Both the position numbers and the translations under genes were made by a program. Shown piece by piece: positions 7,882 to 16,349 of a stretch of 57,764 bases of DNA. The notes under the pieces are model-generated. The model saw only the letters and a program-made list of their open reading frames with translations. It was not told where the DNA came from and ran no database searches. The first letter of the stretch is position 1. Each line of letters begins with the position of its first letter. Location of the stretch: contig CAZMCT010000008.1 of the NCBI GenBank assembly GCA_964564785.1, forward strand, positions 1 to 57,764. The letters run 5' to 3'. This stretch comes from CAZMCT01 sp964564785 (GTDB lineage Bacteria; Planctomycetota; Phycisphaerae; UBA1845; Fen-1342).

Positions 7882-8952
7882 ATGAGCACACAACCGAACG
7901 GCGGGACGATTGCCGCGCCGGGCATGACATATGTGCTCGACTTCGAAAAGCCCATTGCCAAAATGGAGCTGGAGATTCAGCGGCTCGAGGCGCTGCAAAC
8001 CGACTCGGGCCGCGACTACTCCGAGGTGATCCGCACGGTCCGCGAGCAGTTGCAGAACGCCCTGCGCCAGTCGTACGCCGGCCTGTCCGCGTGGGAGAAG
8101 GTACTGGTGGCCCGGCACCCGCGCCGGCCGCAGTGCCGCGACTATATCCGGTTGCTGGCGGAAGACTTCTGTGAGTTGCATGGGGACAAGGCGTACGGAG
8201 ACGACCGGTCGATCGTCTGCGGATTCGCCCGCCTGGCCGGTCACCGCGTCATGCTCGTCGGCCATCAGAAGGGTCGCGACACCCGCGAGAAAATCGAGGT
8301 CAACTTCGGCTGCGCGCATCCGGAAGGATATCGCAAAGCCTTGCAGAAGATGCAGCTCGCGGCCAAATTCCGCGTGCCGATCGTCTGCCTGGTGGACACA
8401 CCGGGCGCTTATCCGGGCGTTGAGGCCGAGGAGCGCGGAATTGCCCGCGCGATCGCCGTCAGCCTGATGGAGATGTCCCGCCTGCCGACGCCGATCGTGG
8501 CCGTTATTATCGGCGAAGGCGGAAGCGGGGGCGCGATCGGCATCGCGGTCGCCGACCAGGTGGCGGTGATGGAGCACGCGTACTACTCGGTGATCAGCCC
8601 CGAAGGCTGTGCGGCCATTCTGTGGAAGTCGGGTGAGCAGGCGGCCCTGGCGGCCGAGGCGCTGCGGCTGACGCCGCAGGAGCTGAAGCGGCTGGATCTC
8701 GTCGACGCGATCATCCCAGAGCCGCTGGGTGCGGCGCACCGGGATCCAGTGGCGGCGGCGCGCGAGCTGCAAAGCTGGCTGGGAAAGACGCTGCGCGACC
8801 TGCGGCGGCTCAAGATCGACACCCTGTTGCGTCGGCGGTACGAGCGGCTGCGTCGAATTGGTTCGTACTTCGTTACACCCAATTCGGTTGAAGCGAAGCC
8901 GGTCAAGCGGAGTCGCCGCGCCCGAACCGCCACGGTGCCCCCCGGGAGCTGA
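7882..8952 (+). CDS. accA: Acetyl-CoA carboxylase carboxyltransferase subunit alpha
   Basis: Half of the carboxyltransferase that moves CO2 from biotin to acetyl-CoA, giving malonyl-CoA for fatty acid synthesis; its partner is AccD. 356 residues, compared with about 320 in E. coli. The start LDFEKPIAKMELEIQRLE is typical. The crotonase-like core shows VDTPGAYPG, GEGGSGGAIGI and YSVISPEGCAAILWK. The C-terminus carries an extra basic tail (RRYERLRR to RSRRARTA). A TAGGAG ribosome site at 7873-7878 fixes the ATG at 7882. No accD or biotin genes are nearby, so the subunits are encoded at separate loci here. Confidence 0.96.
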   Translation: MSTQPNGGTIAAPGMTYVLDFEKPIAKMELEIQRLEALQTDSGRDYSEVIRTVREQLQNALRQSYAGLSAWEKVLVARHPRRPQCRDYIRLLAEDFCELHGDKAYGDDRSIVCGFARLAGHRVMLVGHQKGRDTREKIEVNFGCAHPEGYRKALQKMQLAAKFRVPIVCLVDTPGAYPGVEAEERGIARAIAVSLMEMSRLPTPIVAVIIGEGGSGGAIGIAVADQVAVMEHAYYSVISPEGCAAILWKSGEQAALAAEALRLTPQELKRLDLVDAIIPEPLGAAHRDPVAAARELQSWLGKTLRDLRRLKIDTLLRRRYERLRRIGSYFVTPNSVEAKPVKRSRRARTATVPPGS

Positions 8953-9070
8953 GCGGCGGTCCGTGGTTTGGCTGAAATGGGGGTCATCACAGGCTGGGGA
9001 AGAGCGAGGCGGCGGGTGCGTTGCCGCACTCCGCAGGTTTTTCAGGAGAGGATTTCGGGAGCCCGCACGA

Positions 9071-9400
9071 ATGCCCGGTATCGTGCCGATTGAGATTGAG
9101 CTTGATCGCAGCCGGGAACTAAGGATCCGGTGGTCGGATGACCGCACATGCACGTACCCGTTGGCTCTGCTGCGCCGACACTGCCCGTGTGCGGGCTGCC
9201 GCGAGGCGCGCGAGCGGCGCAGTGGGCTACCTGTGATACAAGGTTCTGCTGGGAATGAGTTTACGGCATCAGCTCGCGATGTGGAGCTCGTCGGGCGTTA
9301 TGCGCTGCGGCTGACTTGGCAGGATGGACACAATACGGGCATTTATGACTATGAACTCCTTAGGGCGCTGTGCCCGGAACACGGCCACGTATCCCCCTGA
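9071..9400 (+). CDS. DUF971 (GBBH-like N-terminal domain) protein
   Basis: 109 residues, one DUF971 domain. The Cys pattern HCPCAGCREARE matches the cysteine-rich loop that binds metal in the related N-terminal domain of gamma-butyrobetaine hydroxylase. The pattern VGRYALRLTWQDGHNTGIYDYELLRALC is also typical. Stand-alone DUF971 proteins are often found near iron-sulfur or Mrp/ApbC genes, but none is here. The ATG at 9071 follows CGGGAG. The larger frame upstream is out of register with the accA end and unlikely. Its biochemical role is unknown. Confidence 0.8.
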   Translation: MPGIVPIEIELDRSRELRIRWSDDRTCTYPLALLRRHCPCAGCREARERRSGLPVIQGSAGNEFTASARDVELVGRYALRLTWQDGHNTGIYDYELLRALCPEHGHVSP

Positions 9401-9537
9401 CAGGCCGTTGAAAAAGGGGACCGCGTTGAATCGGGGGAGCGGCAGCGCGGGAGTGGACGGGGAGCAGGAGCGCAGGCTCGTGGCCTGTGGGACAATGGTG
9501 GGTCGGTTCGGAGCCGGCCCGCCATCTCAGCAGGCTG
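9401..9537 (+). repeat. MITE/REP-like element, family A, copy 1
   Basis: Starts CAGGCCGTTGAAAAAGGGGA and ends in a related inverted sequence TCTCAGCAGGCTG (9525-9537). Inside are the shared core GCGGGAGTGNACGGG, a small hairpin (CAGGCT, loop CGT, GGCCTG) and a larger hairpin at about 9498-9523 (GGTGGGTCGG paired with CCGGCCCGCC). Related copies lie at about 12294, 16117 and 53359. It carries no gene. Confidence 0.7.
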
Positions 9538-9630
9538 CGAAAAACCCGCGCCGCGGTGAACCGACGGCGGTTGCGGAGCGTTGTTTCAAGAAGATGTTCG
9601 GAGAAACTCCTAGTCGTCTTCGGTTGACGG

Positions 9631-9639
9631 TGCTATACT
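9631..9639 (+). promoter_or_regulatory. Extended -10 promoter upstream of the DUF2617-like gene
   Basis: TGCTATACT is an extended -10 (TG, one base, then TATACT at 9634-9639). It is followed about 15-25 nt later by the ribosome site GAGAGG (9658-9663). No good -35 is needed or seen. Confidence 0.5.
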
Positions 9640-9672
9640 GATACTTCAAGAACTGAAGAGAGGTTTTCTTCC

Positions 9673-10245
9673 TTGTCAGAGCGAATTGCAAACCGACCGG
9701 TCCTGGGCAACCCGGAGCTGCAAGCCGTTGACTTGCATCTATTTGTGTTCGAGCGGGCCCTCCACCCCGAACTGTTTCACCACTTCGCCGACTACCGCGT
9801 CGAGCAGGGCCGCTACTTCGCCGACATTTGGGTGCTCGGCCTGAGCCACCTGGTATCCGTATCGAGCAACGGCCGGTGCTTAACCGAGCTCCTTGCCCGC
9901 GAGAGCGACTTGCTGCCCAGCCGCGGCGTCCTTTCGCGTTTTCGGCTCAAGGGTGAGCGCGATCACGAGCGAAAGACCTCCGATGGCTGGACGTATCTGA
10001 TCAGCACGCAGGTCGAGACGATGGACGAGGCGCTTTACAAGTCGGTTCATAACGACCTGCTGCGCCACACCGAAAAACGTGGTTGGTTCCATTCCTACGA
10101 GCATTGGAGCGAGGGCGAGCTGGTTCCGTTCACGTACATTGACCACGAGGCCCGCGACCGCGAGTTCCACGTGCACGCCTTCCACGCGTACCCGTCCGAG
10201 CGGACCCTGATCAAGACACAGTCGATTATCGAACTGCCGGCCTGA
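9673..10245 (+). CDS. DUF2617-like protein
   Basis: 190 residues, cytoplasmic, no signal or membrane segment. The TTG start at 9673 follows the GAGAGG ribosome site by about 9 nt. LFVFERALHPELF near residue 27 and the later LTELL and SRFRLKGERDHE stretches resemble the family annotated DUF2617 in planctomycetes and actinobacteria; I match this from memory of the family, not by a search. Function is unknown. It is close to uvrA (70-nt gap) on the same strand and could be cotranscribed with it. Confidence 0.65.
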   Translation: MSERIANRPVLGNPELQAVDLHLFVFERALHPELFHHFADYRVEQGRYFADIWVLGLSHLVSVSSNGRCLTELLARESDLLPSRGVLSRFRLKGERDHERKTSDGWTYLISTQVETMDEALYKSVHNDLLRHTEKRGWFHSYEHWSEGELVPFTYIDHEARDREFHVHAFHAYPSERTLIKTQSIIELPA

Positions 10246-10315
10246 CCGGTCCGGCGGAGAGCCCGCGGCCACCCGCGGCAGGGCCTGCCGCCGGTGGCCG
10301 TTTCGCTTCCTGGGA

Positions 10316-12292
10316 ATGATGAGCGTTGAAGAGCCTGCGTCATCGTCGTCGGAGCGCAGCCCGCCGGTGGGGGCCGGCGAGGAGTGTCTGCGGGTGCTGG
10401 GGGCGCGCGAGCACAACCTGCGCGACGTTGCGCTGGAGATTCCGCGTAACCGGTTGATCTGTTTCACGGGGGTTTCGGGCAGCGGCAAGAGCAGCCTGGC
10501 ATTCGATACGCTCTACGCGGAGGGGCAGCGGCGCTACGTGGAATCGCTGAGCGCGTACGCGCGGCAGTTCCTGGAGCAGCTTCCCAAGCCGGACGTCGAC
10601 CAGATCACCGGGTTGTCGCCGTCGATCTCCATTCAGCAGAAGACCAGCGGTTGGAACCCGCGCAGCACGGTGGGAACGATCACGCAGGTGCACGACTATG
10701 CCCGCGTGCTCTACGCCCGCGCCGGCGTGCAGCATTGCCCGCGGTGTGACCGGCCGATCAGTGCGCAGACCCGCGAGCAGATGATCTCCCGCGTGCTCGC
10801 ACTGCCCGAGGGAACGCGCTTCCTCGTGCTGGCTCCGCGCGTCCGCCAACAGAAAGGCGAGTACAAGGACCTGTTCCAGGAGCTGCTGCACCAGGGGTTC
10901 GTGCGAGCCCGCGTCGACGGCGAGATCATCGAGCTTGCGAACCCGCCACCGCTCGACCGCTTCCGTCGCCACGACATCGAGGTCGTTGTCGATCGGCTCG
11001 TGATCCGGCCGGGCCTGCGGCCGCGGCTGGCCGAGGCCCTCGAGCTGGCGCTGACGACGGGCGAGGGGACCGCGATCATCAGCCCGCAGCCGGCCGAGGC
11101 CGGCTCGGCGGTCTCGGGCCGGCGGCGAAGCGTGGGGGGCGACGTGCTACTGTCGGCCGCGTTCGCGTGCAGCGAGTGCGGGATGGGATTCGAGCCGCCG
11201 AGCCCCCAGCTCTTGAGTTTCAACAGTCCGCAGGGGATGTGCCTGCACTGCGACGGGCTCGGGACGCGCTATGACTTCGACCCCGAACTGCTGATCCCCG
11301 ATTCGCGGCGTTCGTTTCTCGACCCGTGCATCGCGGCCTGGCGACACCCGCCCGGCCGCTGGCAGCGACACATCTATGAGGGTGTGGCGCAGTATCTGGG
11401 CATCGACCTGCGCGCCCCGTGGTGCGAGCTGCCGGCGGCGGCTCGCCACGCGCTCCTCTACGGGACGGGCGATGCGCACGTGTCGTTCGAGTGGCGCGGC
11501 CGTCGGGGCACCTGGAAGCACGGCGGCACCTTCGAGGGCGTGCTCGCCGACCTCCACGCCCGGCACCGCAGAGCCGCCAGCCCGCTGGTCCGCAAGTTCT
11601 ACGAGCAGTTCATGCGACAGGCGGTCTGCACGCACTGCCGCGGCTGCCGGCTGAACCCCCAGGCACTGGCCGTGCGTTTGACCGGCCGACCCGCGGGTCC
11701 GGGCGGCCCGGCCGTGCCGCTGAACCTGGCCGAGGCCTGCCGGCTGCCCATCCACAGCGCGCTGAGCTTCTTCACACATCTCGAGCTGGACGGGGTACGG
11801 CGAGCGATCGCCGAAGAGCCGCTCAAGGAGATTCGCGCCCGGCTCCAGTTCCTGCTCGACGTCGGGCTCGACTATCTCACCCTGGAGCGCGCCGCCCCGA
11901 CGCTCTCGGGCGGCGAATCGCAGCGCATCCGGCTCGCCAGCCAGATCGGCTGCGGGCTGGTGGGCGTGCTGTACGTGCTCGACGAACCCAGCATCGGCCT
12001 GCACCCGCGCGACCACCGCCGCCTGCTCGCTTCGCTTCAGCGCCTGCGCGACATGGGCAACACCGTCATCGTGGTCGAGCACGACCGCGATACGATGGAG
12101 GCCGCCGACCACATTGTCGACTTCGGCCCCGGCCCCGGCACGCGCGGTGGACATGTCGTTGCGACCGGTTCGCTTCGCGACGTCGCAAGCCAACCCGCGT
12201 CGGTCACCGGGGCCTACCTGTCCGGCCGGGAAAGCATTCCGGTTCCGCCCACCCGCCGGCCGATTGCCCGCCCGCGGGTGCGGCGCCGATAG
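10316..12292 (+). CDS. uvrA: UvrA-like protein, N-terminal ABC module only
   Basis: UvrA recognises damaged DNA in nucleotide excision repair and loads UvrB; full-length proteins have about 940 residues with two ABC modules. This one has 658. Walker A GVSGSGKSS is near residue 53, followed by LYAEGQRRYVESLSAYARQF, the UvrB-binding region, a zinc finger (CSEC then CLHC near residues 282-312), CTHCRGCRLNPQALAV, the signature LSGGESQRIRLASQ near residue 530, and the Walker B YVLDEPSIGLHPRD. It ends at TGAYLSGRESIPVP plus a basic tail, exactly where the second ABC module should begin. No second-half sequence follows in any frame. A family A repeat element begins within a few bases of the stop. 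It may be a broken gene, a half-size paralogue, or one part of a split UvrA. Confidence 0.85.
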   Translation: MMSVEEPASSSSERSPPVGAGEECLRVLGAREHNLRDVALEIPRNRLICFTGVSGSGKSSLAFDTLYAEGQRRYVESLSAYARQFLEQLPKPDVDQITGLSPSISIQQKTSGWNPRSTVGTITQVHDYARVLYARAGVQHCPRCDRPISAQTREQMISRVLALPEGTRFLVLAPRVRQQKGEYKDLFQELLHQGFVRARVDGEIIELANPPPLDRFRRHDIEVVVDRLVIRPGLRPRLAEALELALTTGEGTAIISPQPAEAGSAVSGRRRSVGGDVLLSAAFACSECGMGFEPPSPQLLSFNSPQGMCLHCDGLGTRYDFDPELLIPDSRRSFLDPCIAAWRHPPGRWQRHIYEGVAQYLGIDLRAPWCELPAAARHALLYGTGDAHVSFEWRGRRGTWKHGGTFEGVLADLHARHRRAASPLVRKFYEQFMRQAVCTHCRGCRLNPQALAVRLTGRPAGPGGPAVPLNLAEACRLPIHSALSFFTHLELDGVRRAIAEEPLKEIRARLQFLLDVGLDYLTLERAAPTLSGGESQRIRLASQIGCGLVGVLYVLDEPSIGLHPRDHRRLLASLQRLRDMGNTVIVVEHDRDTMEAADHIVDFGPGPGTRGGHVVATGSLRDVASQPASVTGAYLSGRESIPVPPTRRPIARPRVRRR

Positions 12293-12293
12293 C

Positions 12294-12448
12294 CGCCCGC
12301 TGAAAAAGGGGACCGGCACTGCGGGAGTGAACGGGGGCAGGAATACAGGCTCATAGCCTGTGATTGAGGGGTGGGCTCGCGCGGAGCCCGCCCCCGTCCT
12401 TGACGGCCCGCCCCCGTTCTCAACGGCGAGCCCCCGTTCTCGACGGCC
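12294..12448 (+). repeat. MITE/REP-like element, family A, copy 2, directly behind uvrA
   Basis: Begins CCCGCTGAAAAAGGGGACCG a few bases after the uvrA stop and ends CCCCCGTTCTCAACGGC (about 12411-12427). The 3' end is repeated once more as CCCCCGTTCTCGACGGC at 12431-12447. It contains a perfect hairpin at 12345-12361 (ACAGGCT, loop CAT, AGCCTGT) and a longer one at 12368-12394 (GGGGTGGGCTC, 5-nt loop, GAGCCCGCCCC). Confidence 0.7.
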
Positions 12449-12779
12449 GGATACGTTGCAAGCGCCCGCGCGGTCATCCCGCGCGCGGGGGGAGCCCGCC
12501 TTTCACACGGGAATGAAACAGCGGGCGGCAGCGCCGTGGCGCGCCCGTGGCTATTCGGACGCCGAGCGCCGCGCCGCCGGCCGGGTGGCCAGGCGCTCCG
12601 AGTCCGACGGGTATGAGCGCGAATCTCCGGCCGGGGGGCCTGCTGGCAGGGTTGTTCTCGGCCCGGGGCGTTGGTCGCCCGGCGCTGGGGGGGCGGCGCG
12701 CGGGCGCACTAATTGCAGGCGCGCTTTTGGTCGATACCCCAGCGTACGTGCTCGATGCACGTGGAAAAGGTTGAGTGCC
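12449..12779. other. Intergenic region without a supported gene
   Basis: 331 bp. A fragment GGTCATCCCG at about 12470-12479 recalls the start of the GTCATTCCGA elements. Short open frames here are Pro/Gly/Arg-rich, with no ribosome site or recognisable domain. Confidence 0.5.
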
Positions 12780-12959
12780 GTGGCAGTCACCATGATCTGC
12801 CCGAATCTGAAATGCGGCCGCACCCTCGTGGCCGCCGAGTCGAGCCGCGGGAAAGTGGTCCGTTGCGCGCACTGCCAGACGCTGTTCCTGGTGCCGCGCG
12901 AGCCGCGGCAGCGCGAAGTACGTCCGACGGAGGAACCGTCGCCGCCCGCGCAGTCGTGA
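12780..12959 (+). CDS. Small zinc-ribbon protein
   Basis: 59 residues. Two cysteine pairs (CPNLKC and CAHC, 19 residues apart) form a zinc ribbon of the kind found at the N-terminus of many planctomycete proteins (MICPN-KCG, then VRCAHCQTLFLVP). The rest is a short Pro/Glu-rich tail. The start could be GTG 12780 or ATG 12792; both precede the first cysteine. It lies 297 bp upstream of a TPR gene on the same strand. Function unknown; it may bind nucleic acid or another protein. Confidence 0.65.
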   Translation: MAVTMICPNLKCGRTLVAAESSRGKVVRCAHCQTLFLVPREPRQREVRPTEEPSPPAQS

Positions 12960-13256
12960 GCGGACGGATCGCCCCGCTGGATGGAGGAAGGAAGAAACCC
13001 CCACGGAAGCCGGAGCGCGCGTCCGCGCCGCTTGCGGCGAGCTGGCCGCGCGCGGGCTCGGGCTGGGGCCCGGCCGCCTGGCATCGGCGGGGTGAGCTGA
13101 TGAGTGGAGGGATGCCGGCTCCGACCTGAACGGCAGGGCGGGGCAGACGGGAGAGATGCTGGAAGCGCGCTGTGGGCCGCCCGGCGTGCTCTGACAGTCG
13201 AGGCGTGGCCGACCGGAGTCCTGGAGTGGGGTCGGACCGCGCGGATGGGAAAGAAG

Positions 13257-14906
13257 ATGAGCTACCTGCTGGAAGTGCTCGGTAGGGGGCTCCTAACGGA
13301 CTTGCGCGTCGCGTTCGAGCCGCAATTGCCGCGCGGCGCCGAGGACGATGTGGAGGCTCTGCATGCCCGCTGGGTCGAGTCGCCGAAATCGGTGGATCTC
13401 GCGCTGCGTTTGGGCGACGCCTGCCTGTGCGGGAATCGCCTGCGCGAGGCCCGAGCCGCGTTCGACGCCGCCCGGTTATTGGCGCCGGACTCGCCGCAGC
13501 CGCAGCTCGGGCTGGCGTGCGTGGCGGACCAGCTCGGGCGATTGGAGGACGCGGTCAGACACCTGCACGCCGCCCGGGCGTGTGATCCGAGCGATCCTGC
13601 AATCGCGTTCGGGCTGGGGTTTTGCCACGAGCGGCTGGAGCGCGACGGTGCGGCCCGGCTCGAATACGAGCAGGCGCTGGCGCTGTGCCCGCAGCTTCGC
13701 AACGCGTACGAGCGACTCGCGGCACTGGCGGTGCGGCGGGCCGCGTGGGCCGCGGCCATCGAGCCGTACGAGCGGCTGGCGGAGCTGGAGCCCTGCGACC
13801 TCGACGTGCAACTGACGCTCGGCGCGCTGTATTTGCAGGGTGGCCGCCCGCTGGATGCGATCGAGACGTTTCAGCAGGCCCTGCTGATCGAGCCGGATGC
13901 GCCGGAGGGAACGCTGACGACGGCCGAGAGCCTCGCGCAGGAGGGCCGGCTGCCGGAAGCGATCGCGACGCTCGAGCGGCTGGTTCAGCAGCACCCCGAC
14001 ATGGCGCCGTTCCACGTGCGGCTGGGCGACCTGTACGTGAAGCTGGGTGACGACGACCGCGCTGTGAGCGAGTACCGCACGGCCCTGGCGACGCAGCCCA
14101 GCTTCCTCGAGGCAACGGTCAAGCTCGGCACCCAGCACCTGCGGCAGGGGCGGTATGTCGACGCCGCGCTGACGTTCAACCGTGCGGTCGAGCTCAACGA
14201 CCGGCTGATGGCCGCGTTCGCCGGGCTGGGCGTGGCGCAGTACGCCGCCGGTCGGGCGCGCGAGGCCCTGGCGACGTTCGACCTGGCGTTGAGCCTGGAG
14301 CCGAGCACCACGCTCCTGTTCAGCGAGACGGCCCGGTTGCATCTCAAGTCGCAGCGCTTCGCCGAAGACGCTGATGGGCCGGGGCCGGACGAGCTCTTCG
14401 AGGAGACTCTTCGCCGGCACCGCCAAGCGCTGCGCAGCGCGCCGGACCAGGCCGACCTGCACTATCGCCTCGGGCTGCTGCTGCGGCAGGCCGGACGCGG
14501 CGGCGAGGCGCTGGCGGCCTTCCGTCAGGCGGTAGCGCTCAGCCCCACCTACGCCAAGGCCCTGTTGAAGCTGGCCGTCGCCCTCAAGGAGACGGGCGCG
14601 GTCGACGAGGCCGTCACGCTGTTCGAGCGGGCGTTCCGCCTCGACGAGCCGTCCGTGGGTGTGCATTACGAGCTCGCGCTGCTGTTCGCACAGCGCAACC
14701 GCTTCGATCTCGCGGCCGAGCAGTTCGAGGAGCGGCTGTCCGACCAGGGGGCCGGTTCGTCCTTCCGGGCGAACCTCGCCCTGGCGCTACAGAACATCGG
14801 AATGCTCGACCGGGCGACGGCGACCTGGCGCGCCATCTGCGACCTGGCCGAACCGGACGATCCGATCCTGCAAGCTCGCGAGGCCGTGCTGCGCCGGGCG
14901 AAGTAA
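13257..14906 (+). CDS. Tetratricopeptide repeat protein
   Basis: 549 residues made almost wholly of TPR helical hairpins (about 12-14 repeats from residue 40 onward), recognisable by recurring A-x-x-x-Y/F-x-x-A-L-x-x-x-P patterns such as AEQFEERL and ALATFDLALSLEP. There is no signal peptide, so it is likely cytoplasmic. TPR arrays bind other proteins; no catalytic domain is present. The ATG at 13257 (MSYLLEVLGRGLLTDL) was preferred over ATG 13245 because GGGAAAG sits 5-11 nt upstream; 13245 is the alternative. The 297 bp before it contain no clear gene. Confidence 0.85.
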   Translation: MSYLLEVLGRGLLTDLRVAFEPQLPRGAEDDVEALHARWVESPKSVDLALRLGDACLCGNRLREARAAFDAARLLAPDSPQPQLGLACVADQLGRLEDAVRHLHAARACDPSDPAIAFGLGFCHERLERDGAARLEYEQALALCPQLRNAYERLAALAVRRAAWAAAIEPYERLAELEPCDLDVQLTLGALYLQGGRPLDAIETFQQALLIEPDAPEGTLTTAESLAQEGRLPEAIATLERLVQQHPDMAPFHVRLGDLYVKLGDDDRAVSEYRTALATQPSFLEATVKLGTQHLRQGRYVDAALTFNRAVELNDRLMAAFAGLGVAQYAAGRAREALATFDLALSLEPSTTLLFSETARLHLKSQRFAEDADGPGPDELFEETLRRHRQALRSAPDQADLHYRLGLLLRQAGRGGEALAAFRQAVALSPTYAKALLKLAVALKETGAVDEAVTLFERAFRLDEPSVGVHYELALLFAQRNRFDLAAEQFEERLSDQGAGSSFRANLALALQNIGMLDRATATWRAICDLAEPDDPILQAREAVLRRAK

Positions 14907-15263
14907 CGCCGGATACAAGCGGGTGACATCTCGAGCCGCGGCCCAACGAGTCGTTGCGGGCCGCAACCGTGAGGGAGCGGGCCTCAGGTTGCGGGGCGAC
15001 GGCCCGCGCGGCGAAGGTCGCGGCTCGGAGGCCACTCGGACGCGCCGCCCGGTGGTTCACCCCGGCCGGAGAATTCGCTGGACGACGCGCGAGGTCGGCC
15101 GTATGTTGTACGGCGAAGAAGCCGCCGAACCGCGGCGCGGATGCGGCCCGAGCCGGGGCCCCCGCGGTCGGTTGCCATTCAGCATACGGCGGACACGGAG
15201 GTCCGGAGAGACATGTCGAGTTGTCGTCCGAGCGCTGAGAGTCTGCCCACGCGGAGAGCAACC
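14907..15263. other. Intergenic region with one 40-bp-repeat relative
   Basis: CCGCAACCGTGAGGGAGCGG at 14961-14980 is a diverged copy of the core repeat at the start of the window. Short frames here have no domain or ribosome site. GGAGAGC just before 15264 belongs to hypB. Confidence 0.5.
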
Positions 15264-15959
15264 ATGAACGTGCCAGTGGCCCGGCAGGCACCGTGGAACC
15301 CCCGGGCGGCCGCGCAGAATCGCCGGCTTTTCGACCACCGCCGCCTAGTGTGCGTGAACCTCGTCGGTCCGACCGGATGCGGGAAGACCGCCTTGCTGGA
15401 GGCCGTCCTGCCCCGCGTGTCCGAGCGGTTGCGGGTGGGCGTGCTCGTAGGCGACTTGGCCGGGACCGGAGATGCTGACCGGCTCGCGCGGCTGGGTGTG
15501 CCCGTTGTGCAAGTGCTGACGGAGGGGCGCTGTCACCTGGGCGCGGACCAGGTGCACCATGGACTCAAGGCGCTCCCGCTGGACGACCTCAACTTGCTGG
15601 TCATCGAGAACGCGGGCAACGCGGCGTGCCAGGCCGCGAGCGACCTCGGCGAGCACCTGCGGGTCGCGGTGCTGAGCGTGACCGGTGGGGACCGCGCCGT
15701 ACAGAAGTATCCCGGGCTCTTTCGTGAGGCGGGTCTGATCCTGGTCAGCAAGGTCGACCTGTTGCCGCACGTCCAGTTCGATTTGCCGCGGGCCAGCCGC
15801 GCGCTGACTCAGATCAGTCCGCACGCAGAGGTGATTTGCACCGACGCCCGCAAACGCGTCGGTACGGACCGCGTGGCGGGGTGGCTGCTCGGCTACGTCC
15901 GGGCGCAGCGCTGCGCCGAGCCGCGCCGGCCGCAGCCCGCGGGAGCGAGCAGCGAATAG
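15264..15959 (+). CDS. hypB: HypB-like nickel-insertion GTPase
   Basis: HypB is the GTPase that, with HypA, delivers nickel to [NiFe] hydrogenase (and in some species urease). 231 residues. The P-loop is GPTGCGKT (about residue 35). EGRCHLGADQVHHGL holds the Cys-His metal site at the dimer interface. ENAGNAACQA corresponds to the family's ENVGNLVCP, SVTGGDRAVQKYP to SVTEGDDKPLKYP, and SKVDL is the G4 motif. There is no N-terminal Cys or His-rich nickel-storage segment. No hypA, hypCDEF, hydrogenase or urease gene lies in the window, so its client is unknown. The SD is GGAGAGC, 6-7 nt upstream. Confidence 0.87.
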   Translation: MNVPVARQAPWNPRAAAQNRRLFDHRRLVCVNLVGPTGCGKTALLEAVLPRVSERLRVGVLVGDLAGTGDADRLARLGVPVVQVLTEGRCHLGADQVHHGLKALPLDDLNLLVIENAGNAACQAASDLGEHLRVAVLSVTGGDRAVQKYPGLFREAGLILVSKVDLLPHVQFDLPRASRALTQISPHAEVICTDARKRVGTDRVAGWLLGYVRAQRCAEPRRPQPAGASSE

Positions 15960-15991
15960 CCATCTGCGGCGGACGACCCGTAACACGCGCG

Positions 15992-16100
15992 GTCATCCCG
16001 AGAAGCGCACGCGGCGGTCATCGCCGGGAGGTCGCCGTGGCGACCGACTCGGGAGCCGGCTGCGGACGAAGAGCCGCTCCGAAAGCCCGATGCGCTCCCC
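15992..16100 (+). repeat. GTCATTCCGA-family element, copy 2 (diverged)
   Basis: GTCATCCCGAGAAGCGCACG at 15992-16011, then a second GTCAT at 16018, CGACCGACTCGGGAGCCGGC at 16038-16057 and CTGCGG after it. This follows the order of landmarks in the copy at 2239-2368 read on the minus strand. The right end is not clear. Confidence 0.45.
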
Positions 16101-16116
16101 GGCCGGAACGACTCGC

Positions 16117-16260
16117 CGGCAAGCGGTTGGGAAAGGGGAGGGGCTCCGCGCCAACTCACCCTTGCGGCACAGCCGATTTGCCTGTGTGTCTGCTCGCCGT
16201 TCACGGCCGCGGTGCCGGTCCCCGTTTTCAACTGTCCGCTTTTTCCACGGGCGGCCGGGT
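16117..16260 (-). repeat. MITE/REP-like element, family A, copy 3 (inverted)
   Basis: On the minus strand it reads GTGGAAAAAGCGGACAGTTG, then ACCGGCACCGCGGCCGTGAA, then a hairpin and GCGCGGAGCCCCTCCCCTTT, the same order as copies 1 and 2. It fills the gap between hypB and the DUF58 gene. Confidence 0.65.
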
Positions 16261-16315
16261 GATACCGCCCGTCAAAAGCGGTGCAAAAAGGATGGGGGTC
16301 GCTCACGCCGGCGGG

Positions 16316-16343
16316 TTGGAGCGCAGCGCTCGGGTCGTACAAT
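16316..16343 (+). promoter_or_regulatory. Promoter with leaderless spacing before the DUF58 gene
   Basis: TTGGAG (16316-16321), a 16-nt spacer, then TACAAT (16338-16343). Exactly 6 nt (CACGAC) separate it from the GTG at 16350. No Shine-Dalgarno sequence is present, which fits a leaderless mRNA. Confidence 0.55.
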
Positions 16344-16349
16344 CACGAC

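Noticed and set aside
12547..12774. Possible 75-residue protein before the zinc-ribbon gene
   Set aside because: No ribosome site, low-complexity Gly/Ala/Pro composition and no membrane or domain signature.
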